Positions 7,763 through 16,797 of a stretch of 64,000 nucleotides of DNA are shown here, piece after piece. The DNA is from Ruania zhangjianzhongii. GTDB taxonomy: Bacteria; Actinomycetota; Actinomycetes; Actinomycetales; Beutenbergiaceae. Position 1 is the first letter of the stretch. The number at the start of each line of letters is the position of its first letter. The translations under genes were made by a program, and so were the position numbers. The stretch covers positions 682,001 through 746,000 of the forward strand of contig NZ_CP042828.1 in the NCBI RefSeq assembly GCF_008000995.1. The letters are read 5' to 3'. Below the pieces are notes generated by a model. That model was not told where the DNA came from, made no database searches, and saw only the letters and a program-made list of their open reading frames with translations.

Positions 7763-10024
7763 ATGCCAGAGCCGCGCTCCCGACGGCGTCGCCTCGCTCT
7801 CGTAGCAGTCGTCGCCGTGCTCGCCCTGGTGGTCGGGTCCGGGGTGGTGACCTGGTGGCGGATCCCACGCGATGACGTGGAGATGCTCGCGGCGGGCAGC
7901 CTGCAGGTCAGCGAGGCCATCCCGGAGACCAGCACCGCCGACGGGGTCACCGTCACGATCAGCACCGACCCGGCCCCGCAGGTCACCGTCGATACCGAGA
8001 ACGGCACCGTCTGGAGCAGCGATGCCGGCCATGCCTTCCTCGGCGCCGGCCGCGGCGGCCTCGAGGTCGAGGAACACCGCGGCTACTTCTGGATGCAGAC
8101 CGAGCACGATCACACCTGGACCACGCAGACACTGGAGGCCGTGAGCACCGCGAGCGACGCCGTCGTGCTGAGCGGGCAGCTGCTGGACGCCGACGGCACC
8201 GCCGGGCCGACCTGGCGGGCCGAGCTCACCGCCACCGACCGGGGCGCGATGCTGCATGCGACCCTGACCGGCGACGGCGAGCCCACCTCGCTCGCCTTCT
8301 GGAGCGGGCGCTCCGACCGGTCCGCCGTGCACGGGTTCGGCGAGCAGTTCACCGACTTCGACCTGGACGGCCGGCTGCTGCCGATCCTGGTCCGCGAGCA
8401 AGGGGTGGGCCGCGGGGAACAGCCGCTCACCCTGCTCGCCGACGTCACCAACCACGGCGCCGGCGGTACCGAGGTGATGACCTACGCGGCGCAGGCCTCC
8501 TGGGTGACCGAGGATCTCCGCGGCGTTCGGCTCGATCCCGCACTGCCCGATTCGCACGCACCGGCAGTGGCCGACACCAGAACTGCAGGCCAGGTGGGTC
8601 TGGAGGTCCAGGCCACCAGGCTGCGCGCCGAGCTGGTCACCGCGGACACCCCCCTTGAGCTGATCGCACAGCAGCAACAGGGAACCGGCCGCCCGGAGCT
8701 CGCGAGCTGGACCGGCGACGGCGCGATCGTGGGCATCCAGGGCGGTACCGAGGAGGTGCGCAGCACTGTCGCAGCGCTCCAGGACGCCGGCACCGAGATC
8801 GCCGGGGTCTGGCTGCAGGACTGGACCGGACAGCGCACCACCTCCTTCGGCGAGCGGCTGTGGTGGACCTGGCAGCTCGACACCCAGCGCTACCCCGGCT
8901 GGCGCGACCTGGTGACCGACCTGGCCGCCGAGGACATCACGGTGACCACCTACGTGAACCCGTTCCTGGTGGACCCGGCGAACATGGACTCCGCGCCCTC
9001 GCGCAACCTGTTCGCCGAAGCCGCCGAGGCCGGCTACCTGGTCACCGACAAGGCCGGCGAGCCCTATGCCCTGGACCAGGGCGGGTTCGACGCCTACCTG
9101 GTGGACCTGACCCATGCGGCTGCCCGGGCCTGGTACGCGGAGGTGATTGCCACCGAGGTGCTGGCCGATGGGGTGCGCGGGTTCATGGCGGACTTCGCCG
9201 AAGGGCTGCCGCTGGACGCGTCCTTGGCCGACGGCGATCCGCAGCTGATGCACAACCGCTGGCCGGCGCTGTGGGCCGAGACGGTGCGGGAGGCGTGCGA
9301 ACGCGCCGAGCAGCCGGACTGTGTCACCTGGTTCCGCACCGGGGCACTGGGGATGGATGCAGAGACCCCGATGTTCTGGAACGGTGACCAGCTCACCTCC
9401 TTCGGTGCCGAGGACGGGCTCGCCTCCGTGCTGCTCGGCACCTTCTCCGCCGGGGTCTCCGGCTGGCCCCTGGTGCACTCCGACGTCGGCGGCTACACCT
9501 CGATCGACGCGAAGATCAAGAACTATGTGCGCTCTGAGGAGCTGCTCGCCCGCTGGGCAGAGCTCAGCGCCTTCGGGGTGATGATGCGCACCCATGAGGG
9601 CAATCGGCCGGCAGAGAACCTCCAGGTCGCCGACACCGCCGCGACCCGTGCGCAGTTCGCCCGGATGACCCAGATCTTTGCTGCGCTGAGCGACTACCGC
9701 GCCGAGGTGGTCACTGCCGCGACCGAGACCGGCGTGCCGGCGATCCGGCACGGCTGGTTGAACGCGCCGGGTACCGCGGCCGCCGAGGTAGATACCCAGT
9801 TCTTCTTCGGCCCGTCCATCCTGGTGGCCCCGGTGCTCACCGAAGGAGCGAGCGAGGTGGAGGTCACCTTCCCGCCAGGGCGCTGGCGGCATCTGCTCAC
9901 CGGCCAGGAGTACGACGGCGGAGCCTCCGTGGTCGTCCCCGCTCCAGTCGGTACGCCGGCCGCCTTCGTCGAGACCTCGGATCCGTGGGCGGATCGGCTC
10001 ACCGCGGCGCTGACGGGCCTGTAG
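7763..10024 (+). CDS. Membrane-anchored GH31 glycosidase with sulfoquinovosidase signature (YihQ-like)
   Basis: 753 residues from the ATG at 7763; an in-frame start at 7724 adds 13 residues without a better ribosome site. An Arg-rich head followed by about 20 hydrophobic residues (LALVAVVAVLALVVGSGVV) looks like a signal anchor. The GH31 barrel has the nucleophile Asp477 (FMADFAEG) and acid/base Asp542 (NGDQ). The residues that recognise the sulfonate in YihQ have counterparts: Gln352 in WLQDW, Arg365 and Trp368 in FGERLWW, and Tyr578 in GGYT, with spacing Gln+13 Arg and +16 Trp as in YihQ (Q288, R301, W304, Y508; catalytic D405, D472). It would release sulfoquinovose from its glycosides outside the cytoplasm. 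YihQ itself is cytoplasmic, so the anchor is unusual. Plain alpha-glucosidase activity cannot be excluded. Confidence 0.85.
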   Translation: MPEPRSRRRRLALVAVVAVLALVVGSGVVTWWRIPRDDVEMLAAGSLQVSEAIPETSTADGVTVTISTDPAPQVTVDTENGTVWSSDAGHAFLGAGRGGLEVEEHRGYFWMQTEHDHTWTTQTLEAVSTASDAVVLSGQLLDADGTAGPTWRAELTATDRGAMLHATLTGDGEPTSLAFWSGRSDRSAVHGFGEQFTDFDLDGRLLPILVREQGVGRGEQPLTLLADVTNHGAGGTEVMTYAAQASWVTEDLRGVRLDPALPDSHAPAVADTRTAGQVGLEVQATRLRAELVTADTPLELIAQQQQGTGRPELASWTGDGAIVGIQGGTEEVRSTVAALQDAGTEIAGVWLQDWTGQRTTSFGERLWWTWQLDTQRYPGWRDLVTDLAAEDITVTTYVNPFLVDPANMDSAPSRNLFAEAAEAGYLVTDKAGEPYALDQGGFDAYLVDLTHAAARAWYAEVIATEVLADGVRGFMADFAEGLPLDASLADGDPQLMHNRWPALWAETVREACERAEQPDCVTWFRTGALGMDAETPMFWNGDQLTSFGAEDGLASVLLGTFSAGVSGWPLVHSDVGGYTSIDAKIKNYVRSEELLARWAELSAFGVMMRTHEGNRPAENLQVADTAATRAQFARMTQIFAALSDYRAEVVTAATETGVPAIRHGWLNAPGTAAAEVDTQFFFGPSILVAPVLTEGASEVEVTFPPGRWRHLLTGQEYDGGASVVVPAPVGTPAAFVETSDPWADRLTAALTGL

Positions 10025-10082
10025 GCGGAGCGTGCGGTGCCCGGCTCAGCTGGGCAGCGCGGGCGGACCGAAGTGGCGTGGG

Positions 10083-11048
10083 TCAGTTGCTGCTAGCCAC
10101 AGCACCGTAGGCCGCGATGAGCTCGGCGCCGATGATCGCCAGCTCGCGGCGGACCGATTCCGGCTGGAGCACCTCGACCGTGGTACCCCAGCCGGCGAGC
10201 TGTTCCGCGATCGAACGGGCGGTGTGCGCCGCAACGCTCACCTCGATCCGACCGTCCTCGAGTTCGTCGACGTGATCCAGGTAGCTGCCGAAGTGATCGC
10301 GCAGCACCCACAGGTACCGGCGGGGAAGGCGCAGGGTGGCGCGCACCCGGGAGCGTTGGTCATCCACGAAGGCGGAGATCCGCTGCCACTCACGGTCCAG
10401 GTCGAAGTCCGCCGGCCGCTCGGCGGGCTCGGTGGTCACCTCGACGCTGCGGGTGCGGTCCATCCGGTAGGTCCTGGTCCCCTCGGTGCCGGCTCGCGTG
10501 GCCACCAGATACCAGTGGTTGCCCTTGACCACCAGGCCGAGCGGGCTGACCGTCGCCGTGCTGTGCTCGCCGGTCCGGCGGGTGTAGTCGAGCCGCACCT
10601 GGAGCTGGTCGACGATCGCCTGCTGCACCGACTCCACAGCCGCGGGGCGCTCGACCGCCAGCCCGCCCCAGCCCGCACCCTCCCGGCGGATCGCGGCAGC
10701 GGCAGCCTCGGCATCGCCACGAAACGGACCGGGCAGCGCCCGCACCAGCTTGCGCACCGCCGAGGCGGTCTCCGGCGAGGCATCCTCGGCGGCGCCGAGC
10801 AGCGAGAAGAGCGCTCGCGACTCACCCGCCGTCAAGCCGGTCAGGTCGGTGCGGGCGCCACCCACCAGGGACCACCCGCCCCGGCGGCCCGCCTGCGGGT
10901 AGATCGGCACCCCGGACATGGCCAGTGCCTCCAGGTCCCGCCGCGCGGTGGAGACCGAGATCTCCAGCTCGGCGGCCAGCTCGCCCGCCGTGATCCGGCC
11001 GCGGGACTGCAGCAGCAGCAGGGTGGAGATCATCCGGTCGGCGCGCAT
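10083..11048 (-). CDS. WYL-domain transcriptional regulator (YafY type)
   Basis: About 321 residues from the ATG at 11048 (an in-frame ATG at 11078 is less likely because it adds residues ahead of the usual MRADRMIS start). The N-terminal winged helix (LAAELEISVSTARRDLEAL) is followed by a WYL domain with NHWYLVA and a C-terminal WCX extension. WYL proteins bind DNA and sense small ligands or nucleic acid. It is divergent from the small gene at 11111, with an inverted repeat between them that may be its own operator. Confidence 0.9.
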   Translation of the reverse strand: MRADRMISTLLLLQSRGRITAGELAAELEISVSTARRDLEALAMSGVPIYPQAGRRGGWSLVGGARTDLTGLTAGESRALFSLLGAAEDASPETASAVRKLVRALPGPFRGDAEAAAAAIRREGAGWGGLAVERPAAVESVQQAIVDQLQVRLDYTRRTGEHSTATVSPLGLVVKGNHWYLVATRAGTEGTRTYRMDRTRSVEVTTEPAERPADFDLDREWQRISAFVDDQRSRVRATLRLPRRYLWVLRDHFGSYLDHVDELEDGRIEVSVAAHTARSIAEQLAGWGTTVEVLQPESVRRELAIIGAELIAAYGAVASSN

Positions 11049-11066
11049 GAAAGAAAGTCTGCCAAA

Positions 11067-11093
11067 CAAAGTGCTCATTCCGTGAACACTTTG
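11067..11093. promoter_or_regulatory. Inverted repeat between WYL regulator and divergent gene
   Basis: CAAAGTG and CACTTTG are exact inverted 7-bp arms separated by 13 bp, lying in the 62-bp gap between two divergent starts. The position fits an operator for the WYL regulator. Function is inferred from location only. Confidence 0.4.
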
Positions 11094-11110
11094 ACTGACA
11101 GAGTCGTCAT

Positions 11111-11452
11111 ATGGACGAAATCACCGCAACGGACTCCCGGCAGTGGGAGGCCTGGCTCGAGAGCCACTACGACACCGTCACGGAGGTGTGGATCCGGATC
11201 GCGAAGAAGTCCTCCGGCCGCGCGTCCGTCCAACCGCCTGAGGCCACCGAGGTGGCGCTGTGCTTCGGCTGGATCGACAGCCACCGCCGCGCCGGTGACG
11301 AGACCACCTACCTGCAGCGGTACTCCCCGCGCCGGCGGGGCAGCCGTTGGTCGGACCTGAACATCGCCGCCGCTCGGCGGCTGATCGCCGAGGGCCGGAT
11401 GCGCCCGGCCGGGCTGGCCGAGTTCGAGAAGCGCCCCGCCGACCGGGCGTGA
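11111..11452 (+). CDS. Short YdeI/OmpD-associated family protein
   Basis: 113 residues. The middle (VALCFGWIDSHRR, then YLQRYSPRRRGSRWS) is the core signature of the YdeI/OmpD-associated family. Family members are usually near 190 residues, so this one lacks the C-terminal half; it ends in-frame with a normal stop and no downstream remnant. The biochemical role of the family is not known. It is divergent from the WYL regulator and likely controlled by it. Confidence 0.75.
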   Translation: MDEITATDSRQWEAWLESHYDTVTEVWIRIAKKSSGRASVQPPEATEVALCFGWIDSHRRAGDETTYLQRYSPRRRGSRWSDLNIAAARRLIAEGRMRPAGLAEFEKRPADRA

Positions 11453-11536
11453 CGCCGGACCCCGCTCCGGCCTGAACCAGCCACCATCCCCGCAGATCGA
11501 CAACCCGTACCCCAGCCCCATCGACAGGAGATCACC

Positions 11537-11962
11537 ATGCTTCGCGGATTCACCACCATCAACTACTACGTCGACGATGTTGCCAAGGCCGCCGCCTGGT
11601 ACGCCGAGTTCCTCGGTATCGAGCCCTACTTCATCCGCCCGACGTCTCAGGACCCGGCCTACATCGAGTTCCGCGTCGGCGACTCGCAGGACGAACTCGC
11701 GCTGATCAGCAGCCGCTACCGGCCGGAGGGCTACCTGGTGGGGCAGCCCGCCGGTGCCGTCATGTACTGGCACGTGGACGATGTTCCGGCCACGGTCGCG
11801 CGTCTGGTCGATCTCGGGGCCACCCAGCTCGAGCCGCCGACCCAGCGCGGCGACGAGGGCTGGGTGACCGCCACTGTGGCCGATCCGTTCGGCAACGTGC
11901 TCGGGCTGATGTACAGCCCGCACTACCTCGAGCTTCTCGACCGGACGCGGGCACAGGCGTGA
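11537..11962 (+). CDS. VOC-family protein (glyoxalase/dioxygenase fold)
   Basis: 141 residues with the paired beta-alpha-beta-beta-beta modules of the vicinal-oxygen-chelate fold (VDDVAKAAAWYAEFLGIEPYF; VDDVPATVARLVDLGA; DPFGNVLGLMY). Single-domain members are resistance proteins, lyases or dioxygenases; nothing here fixes the substrate. GGAGAT at 11527 gives a good ribosome-binding site. It lies 84 bp after the YdeI-like gene and may be co-transcribed with it. Confidence 0.85.
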   Translation: MLRGFTTINYYVDDVAKAAAWYAEFLGIEPYFIRPTSQDPAYIEFRVGDSQDELALISSRYRPEGYLVGQPAGAVMYWHVDDVPATVARLVDLGATQLEPPTQRGDEGWVTATVADPFGNVLGLMYSPHYLELLDRTRAQA

Positions 11963-12404
11963 CCGCGTCGCACAGCACCCGGCGAAAACCCTGCTGGCCG
12001 ACGGCGACCACCGTCATATCGGCCCGGAGCCAAGCTGAGCGCGATGGCGGGACAATGCGCGATCATCCCTGCGGGTAGGGATCGGAGGTGCGTGATCTCG
12101 GGATTGCGAGCACGACACTGTCGATCTATTGCCACGTTTTCCACAACCCCTCCGTGGCCGGTGTCGGGTGTGCTATGGGTGTGGGCATCATGGTTCTGGG
12201 CGGGACTCGTAGGCGCCGACGGCGGCAATTCTGTGGGTTGTCTTCCGTTTCGTTCGCCAGGAAAACGGCTCCATCTGGTGAGTTGCTCAGTGCGGGCATC
12301 CTGCCGAGTAATTGTCGGTGGGAGGACGTAGTCTAGAAGCGGTACTCGAACATACGATCTATGACGGTTCGTCGTTGTTGATCGATGAATGGAGGTGAAC
12401 GAGG
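11963..12404. other. Non-coding gap of 442 bp
   Basis: No convincing gene is visible: open frames here have no family signature and are shorter than 100 codons. The last 60 bp hold a possible SOS box and the ribosome-binding site of the HNH gene. The rest is unexplained and slightly lower in GC than its surroundings. Confidence 0.6.
12346..12361 (+). promoter_or_regulatory. Degenerate LexA/SOS-box-like site
   Basis: TCGAAC-ATAC-GATCTA matches the actinobacterial SOS box TCGAAC-N4-GTTCGA in 6 of 6 left-arm and 4 of 6 right-arm bases. It lies 44 bp upstream of the TTG start of the DUF222/HNH gene. Several mycobacterial 13E12/DUF222 genes are known LexA targets, so the site is plausible, though degenerate. 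Confidence 0.45.
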
Positions 12405-13838
12405 TTGACGCTGATCACCGAGCCAACGGTGCCGGTCGCAGCTGATGAGTTGTGCGATCGGCTCGGGCAGGTCCGTGCTGAGCTGGCTGCGTTGGCCCAG
12501 TCCTCGTTCATGACCTTCTCCCAGGAGGAGGCCGCTAGCGTTGCCGGCGGTGTGGAGCAGGTGACTCGAGGGGTGGAGGCGCTGCAGTACCAGTGCGTCG
12601 GCGGAATCGAAGCCGGCCAGGCATGGAGCGCTTCCGGGTATCGCTCGTTCGCTCGCTGGTGGACCGTGCACACCCATCGCAAACAGCGCACGTCGAGCGC
12701 CGCACACCTACTGGCTCGAGACCTGCGCGACCGGCTGCCGCTGACCGCCGACGCTTTGCTGGAGGGCCGCCTGGGGATCGAGCACGCGAACGCGATGGCT
12801 GCTTTCACCAAGACCGAAGCCCATCGTCAGCAGCTCCTCGATGATGGGGTGGGGGAGGCGTTCCTGGTCGCAGAAGCAGCGAAGCTGGAGGCGGACGAGT
12901 TCGCCCGACTGGTCAAGGAGTGGGCCACCCGCACCGATCCGGGGGCGGCGGACCGGAGCTGGCGCGAACAGACCGCCCAGCGCGAGCTGTTCATCTCCCA
13001 GGTGCTGGACGGTACTGACATCCGCGGCTGGTTGGGTGCCGAAGAGGGTCAGCTGGTCAGCGAGGCATTGAGAGCGGTCATCGGGACTCCGAGTGTCGAT
13101 GATGAGCGGAGCCCGGCCCAACGCCGAGCCGATGCACTTGTGCAGCTGTGCCGCTCTCACCTGGACTCCGGTGACCTCCAGCCCGGAGCCCGGATCCGGC
13201 CGCATATCGCGATCACCGTGGACTATGCGACCCTCGAGCGCCTGATCAACGCCACCAGGACGGGTGGGACCGCCTGCTCCGGGGCTGATGCATTCGGCCT
13301 CCCGACCACTCCCGTGACACCCGGCAACGACGCCGGTCATGGTCCGATGATCCCGGCCGGTCTCGACTACGATCTGCTAGTCGGAGCGACGCCGGGGACC
13401 TTCGCGAATGGAACTCCGATCCCGCACGGCCAGTTGGCGAAACTGTTGTGCGATGGTGAGTTCCACCGGGTCGTCTTCGGTCCTGAAGGGGAGATTCTCG
13501 ACTCTGGACGGACCCAACGACTGTTCACCGCAGCGCAGACGCGGGCGATTATCGCCCGGGACCGGCACTGTCAGTACCCGGGCTGCACTGCGCCGCCCGG
13601 GATCGGTGAGATCCATCATTGTCTGTGGTGGTATCACCAGGGCGGCACCAGCACCGACAACGGGATTCTCCTGTGCTGGTGGCATCACACCGTGGTGCAC
13701 CAGCGTCACCTGACTATCACCCAGCAGCGGAATGGCCCGAGCTCGACAGGCTGGGTCTTCACCGACCTCGACGGACGGGATCTCGGCCCAGCCCCGCCGC
13801 CGGCCCCTGCTCTGCCGCGACCACCGCCGCGGGAGTAG
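12405..13838 (+). CDS. DUF222/HNH endonuclease-signature protein (13E12 repeat type)
   Basis: 477 residues. The N-terminal about 300 residues are the DUF222 (13E12) region; the C-terminus carries an HNH nuclease core: CQYPGCTAPP, then IHHCLWWYHQGG, then NGILLCWWHHTVVHQ. The TTG start follows GGAGG by 9 bp. These proteins occur in many copies in actinomycete genomes; nuclease activity is presumed from the motif but the role is unknown. A possible SOS box upstream suggests DNA-damage control. Pro-rich C-terminal tail. Confidence 0.9.
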   Translation: MTLITEPTVPVAADELCDRLGQVRAELAALAQSSFMTFSQEEAASVAGGVEQVTRGVEALQYQCVGGIEAGQAWSASGYRSFARWWTVHTHRKQRTSSAAHLLARDLRDRLPLTADALLEGRLGIEHANAMAAFTKTEAHRQQLLDDGVGEAFLVAEAAKLEADEFARLVKEWATRTDPGAADRSWREQTAQRELFISQVLDGTDIRGWLGAEEGQLVSEALRAVIGTPSVDDERSPAQRRADALVQLCRSHLDSGDLQPGARIRPHIAITVDYATLERLINATRTGGTACSGADAFGLPTTPVTPGNDAGHGPMIPAGLDYDLLVGATPGTFANGTPIPHGQLAKLLCDGEFHRVVFGPEGEILDSGRTQRLFTAAQTRAIIARDRHCQYPGCTAPPGIGEIHHCLWWYHQGGTSTDNGILLCWWHHTVVHQRHLTITQQRNGPSSTGWVFTDLDGRDLGPAPPPAPALPRPPPRE

Positions 13839-13897
13839 GGCTCGTTCCGGCGAACCTGAGAGGTAGCCTGTACCAGCTGGAGATCCTTGCCCATCCG

Positions 13898-14632
13898 CTA
13901 CGGCTGCGCCGCCGACCCGGGGGTCGATCCGGGCTTGCGGGCCCAGATGATCATGTTCGTGGTGAGGAACCGGCGCCGCCAGCCGACGTCGGTGAAGCCG
14001 ATCCCCTCCAGGGTTGCTGCGACCTGCTCCGGCCGGGCGAAGCCCAGCGAGGTTCGCGCCAGGTAGCTGTAGGCGGTCTTGTTCCCGGCCAGCAACCGCC
14101 CAGCGAGCGGGATCACCGTGCGCATCCCGAGTGCCACCGGGAGCTTGAGGATCCCGCGCGGGGGACAGGTCTCCAGCACCACGACGCGCCCACCCGGGCG
14201 CAGCACGCGGTACTGCTCGCGGAGCACGCCGGCCACGTCCTCCACGTTGCGCAGCAGGTAGCCCTGAGTGACGGCGTCGAAGGACTCATCGTCGAAGCGG
14301 AGGCTGTTCGCGTCCATCGGCTCCCAGGTGATGCTCTCGGCAGCGGGCCGCCGGGCGGCCAGGTCCAGCATTGCCTGGGAGAAGTCCCCGGCGGTGATCT
14401 GCGCCGAGGGGTAGAGCCGGCGTGCCGCCTGAGCGATCACCCCGGTGCCGGTGGCCAGGTCGAGCAGGTGGCCGTCGGCGGGAAGCTGGGCCCGCCGGGC
14501 CACCTCGGTGCACCATGCAGCGTGCCGGCCCAGGGTCATCACCGCGTTCATCCGGTCGTAGTCGGCGGTGATGGCGTCGAACATCTGGCGCACGTCCTCG
14601 CCGTGGGAGCTGGGCTCGGAGGTCGCGCTCAT
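13898..14632 (-). CDS. UbiE/MenG-family SAM-dependent methyltransferase
   Basis: 244 residues with the UbiE/COQ5 pattern: MFDAITADYDRMN, DLATGTGVIA as the SAM-binding motif I, and a late YSYLARTSLGFARPEQ segment that matches the family C-terminus. Family members methylate demethylmenaquinone at C2 in actinomycetes. There are no other menaquinone genes here, so it could be the menaquinone enzyme or a paralogue. It is transcribed alone, towards the HNH gene. Confidence 0.8.
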   Translation of the reverse strand: MSATSEPSSHGEDVRQMFDAITADYDRMNAVMTLGRHAAWCTEVARRAQLPADGHLLDLATGTGVIAQAARRLYPSAQITAGDFSQAMLDLAARRPAAESITWEPMDANSLRFDDESFDAVTQGYLLRNVEDVAGVLREQYRVLRPGGRVVVLETCPPRGILKLPVALGMRTVIPLAGRLLAGNKTAYSYLARTSLGFARPEQVAATLEGIGFTDVGWRRRFLTTNMIIWARKPGSTPGSAAQP

Positions 14633-14799
14633 CGACTGTCCCTTTCCGGTCGTGACGGCTGCTGCAGGTCAGTGGAGAGGCGCCGCCAGATCTCTCGCGC
14701 CCACAGATCGTAACCGGCCGCACCGGCTGGGCAGCCATCGTGGGTGGAGAAACAGGGGGGCGTCGTTGCCGGAGACCGCGGCCAGCTCCAGCTGCCGCC

Positions 14800-16797
14800 T
14801 CACGCCGCGTGGCGGATCCTGCTGACCCGCCACGTCACTGCCATCACGGCACTGATCGCGATCAGCGTGACTGTCAGGGCGAGCCAGCCGTACGCCGCAA
14901 GGTCGACGGCGGACGCCGGATTGCCGAGCAGGCCGATTCCCGCACCAGCCAGGGCCGGGACGACCGCCGCAGTGCCGATCACGAGCGCCGCGACGGTGAC
15001 GATCCCCGCCTCCACACCGGCGGTGGCCAGCAGCTGAGCCCGGGTCGCGCCGACCCGGTGCAGGAGTTGGAACTCGCTGCGCCGGCTACCGGTGAGCATG
15101 GCGAGCGTGTTCAGGGAGGCCAGTCCCACGAAGACCAGCAGCACCAGGGACAGGGTGGCCGAGAGCTGCTGCGAACCAGTGCCGGCTGCCGTGGCCTCGG
15201 CGGCGAACTCGGCCGGGTCCATCGAGGTGAGTCCCAGAGCGGCGGCTTCGGCCTGGATGTGGGACCCGGCGCCGGGAGCCAGCTCGATCAACGCGGTCGC
15301 GCCCGGAGCGGGGGCACCGATCTGCGCAGCGGTCGCCGCACCGACCAGATAGTCGCCGAAGCCCAGCCCGCGCCCGTGCACGGCGACGATCCGCAGTGCC
15401 TCCTCCTGCCCGGACACGCGCAGATCCACAGTTCCACCGAGGCCGTTCCCGGAGCCGGTGAGTACCTCCTCGCTGACGGCGACCGTGCCCGGTTCTCTCA
15501 GCGCGGACAGTGTCCCGGCGCTCACCTGGGGATCGAGAAGGAAGCTGCCGTCCGCAGCGGAGAGCGTGCGCACGGCTGTTGGCTCCCAGAGCAGCGAACC
15601 GAGGGCCTCGAGCTCCTCGTCCCGGTCGATCCGGGCCTCGGCCGGGAACGTAGCGGTGGCGGTCAGTCCGCTCACTCCCGGGGCACTGGCCAGCTGCGCT
15701 ACCTGGGCCGGGGTCAGACCGGCCACGGACGTGACCACCAGATCTGCCTGCACCCCCGTACGCAGCTGGACCTGCGCCGTCGCGAGCAGTCCGGCATTGA
15801 GCCCTGCCTGCACCGAGCCCAGGGCGAGGAGCAAGGCCAACGGGACGACCGCCGTCGTCAGCCGCCGGGAGAACCCCCGCGCATTGGCGACCGCGAGGAT
15901 CAGCGCCGGGCGGCGGGTGGGCCGGACCAGCCGGGCGGCCCACTGCGCACCCTGGTGCACCAGCAGCGGTCCGGCGAAGGCGGCGGCGGTGATCAGGAGC
16001 AGTGCTGAGGAGGCTCCAGGCGCGCTCCCGATGGTGCCGGGGAGTACGAGCGGTGTTCCAGCGCTGAGCAGCCCGGCGGCCGCGGTGACCAGGGCAGCGA
16101 TACGCCGCGGCCGGCTCAACACCGAGGCCTCCTGACCGGTGCTGCCCAGCGCCCGGACCGGGCTGGCCCGCAGGATCGGCCGGGTGGCCAGGCGGGCGGC
16201 GAGCAACCCGGTGGGCACCAGGATCGCCAGCACGGCCACGATCGACACGGCCGGGAATCCGACGGTGAACCCCTCGGGCACCAGCCTGCCGCGCTCCAGC
16301 AGCGGGGTCGCCAGCCGGGCCGCCAGTACCCCGGGGACGACTCCCAGTGGCGCCGCGACCGCGAACACCAGCAGGGTCTCGGCGCTGGTCTGGCGGCGAA
16401 CCTGCTCCGGCGTGGCGCCGAGCGTGCGCAACAGCGCGAACTCCTTGGCCCGCTGCCGCAACGCAGCCGCAAAGGTGCTGGCCACCACAAGGATGACGAT
16501 CAGCACTGTGGTACCCGCGAAAGAGGTGGCGATCGTGGTGAGGAACCCGGCCTGCGTGGCGCCGGCCGCGGAGGCGGCGATCCCGGTCTCGATCCAGGTA
16601 CCGGTCGCGGTCAGCAACGCGGTCGCGAGCCAGACGATGACGAAGGTGCCCGCCAGGCTCGAGCGATTCCCCCGGACCGCAGAGCGGGCCAGGGGCCAGA
16701 TAGTGCTCAGGTCTGCTGGTTGCGAGGGACGCTGTGGTGCCTCGCTCCGGTCCACCTGGTTCCTCGGCGTCCCTGCGCGAGGGCTCCGCACGTTCAT
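14800..16797 (-). CDS. FtsX-family ABC transporter permease
   Basis: 665 residues with the MacB/FtsX layout: a hydrophobic segment near residue 50, a second group of membrane segments around residues 90-230 and a further pair in the middle, a large extracytoplasmic domain, and C-terminal membrane segments ending in ITVAVMAVTWRVSR-like sequence. The stop of the ATPase gene overlaps its ATG (16794-16797). With the ATPase and the two-component system just upstream this forms an exporter or stress-sensing module for lipids, peptides or antibiotics; the substrate is not evident. Confidence 0.9.
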   Translation of the reverse strand: MNVRSPRAGTPRNQVDRSEAPQRPSQPADLSTIWPLARSAVRGNRSSLAGTFVIVWLATALLTATGTWIETGIAASAAGATQAGFLTTIATSFAGTTVLIVILVVASTFAAALRQRAKEFALLRTLGATPEQVRRQTSAETLLVFAVAAPLGVVPGVLAARLATPLLERGRLVPEGFTVGFPAVSIVAVLAILVPTGLLAARLATRPILRASPVRALGSTGQEASVLSRPRRIAALVTAAAGLLSAGTPLVLPGTIGSAPGASSALLLITAAAFAGPLLVHQGAQWAARLVRPTRRPALILAVANARGFSRRLTTAVVPLALLLALGSVQAGLNAGLLATAQVQLRTGVQADLVVTSVAGLTPAQVAQLASAPGVSGLTATATFPAEARIDRDEELEALGSLLWEPTAVRTLSAADGSFLLDPQVSAGTLSALREPGTVAVSEEVLTGSGNGLGGTVDLRVSGQEEALRIVAVHGRGLGFGDYLVGAATAAQIGAPAPGATALIELAPGAGSHIQAEAAALGLTSMDPAEFAAEATAAGTGSQQLSATLSLVLLVFVGLASLNTLAMLTGSRRSEFQLLHRVGATRAQLLATAGVEAGIVTVAALVIGTAAVVPALAGAGIGLLGNPASAVDLAAYGWLALTVTLIAISAVMAVTWRVSRIRHAA

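Noticed and set aside
7313-9892. An 859-codon open frame on the minus strand
   Set aside because: It lies opposite the GH31 and ThuA genes, is low-complexity Gly/Arg/Ala/His sequence without any domain, and is a known effect of GC-rich third codon positions.
12044-12336. Two overlapping small plus-strand frames in the 442-bp gap
   Set aside because: No ribosome site, no recognisable domain, and composition unlike neighbouring genes.
13619-14713. A 364-codon plus-strand frame opposite the methyltransferase
   Set aside because: It is antisense to a clear UbiE-family gene and reads as low-complexity sequence.
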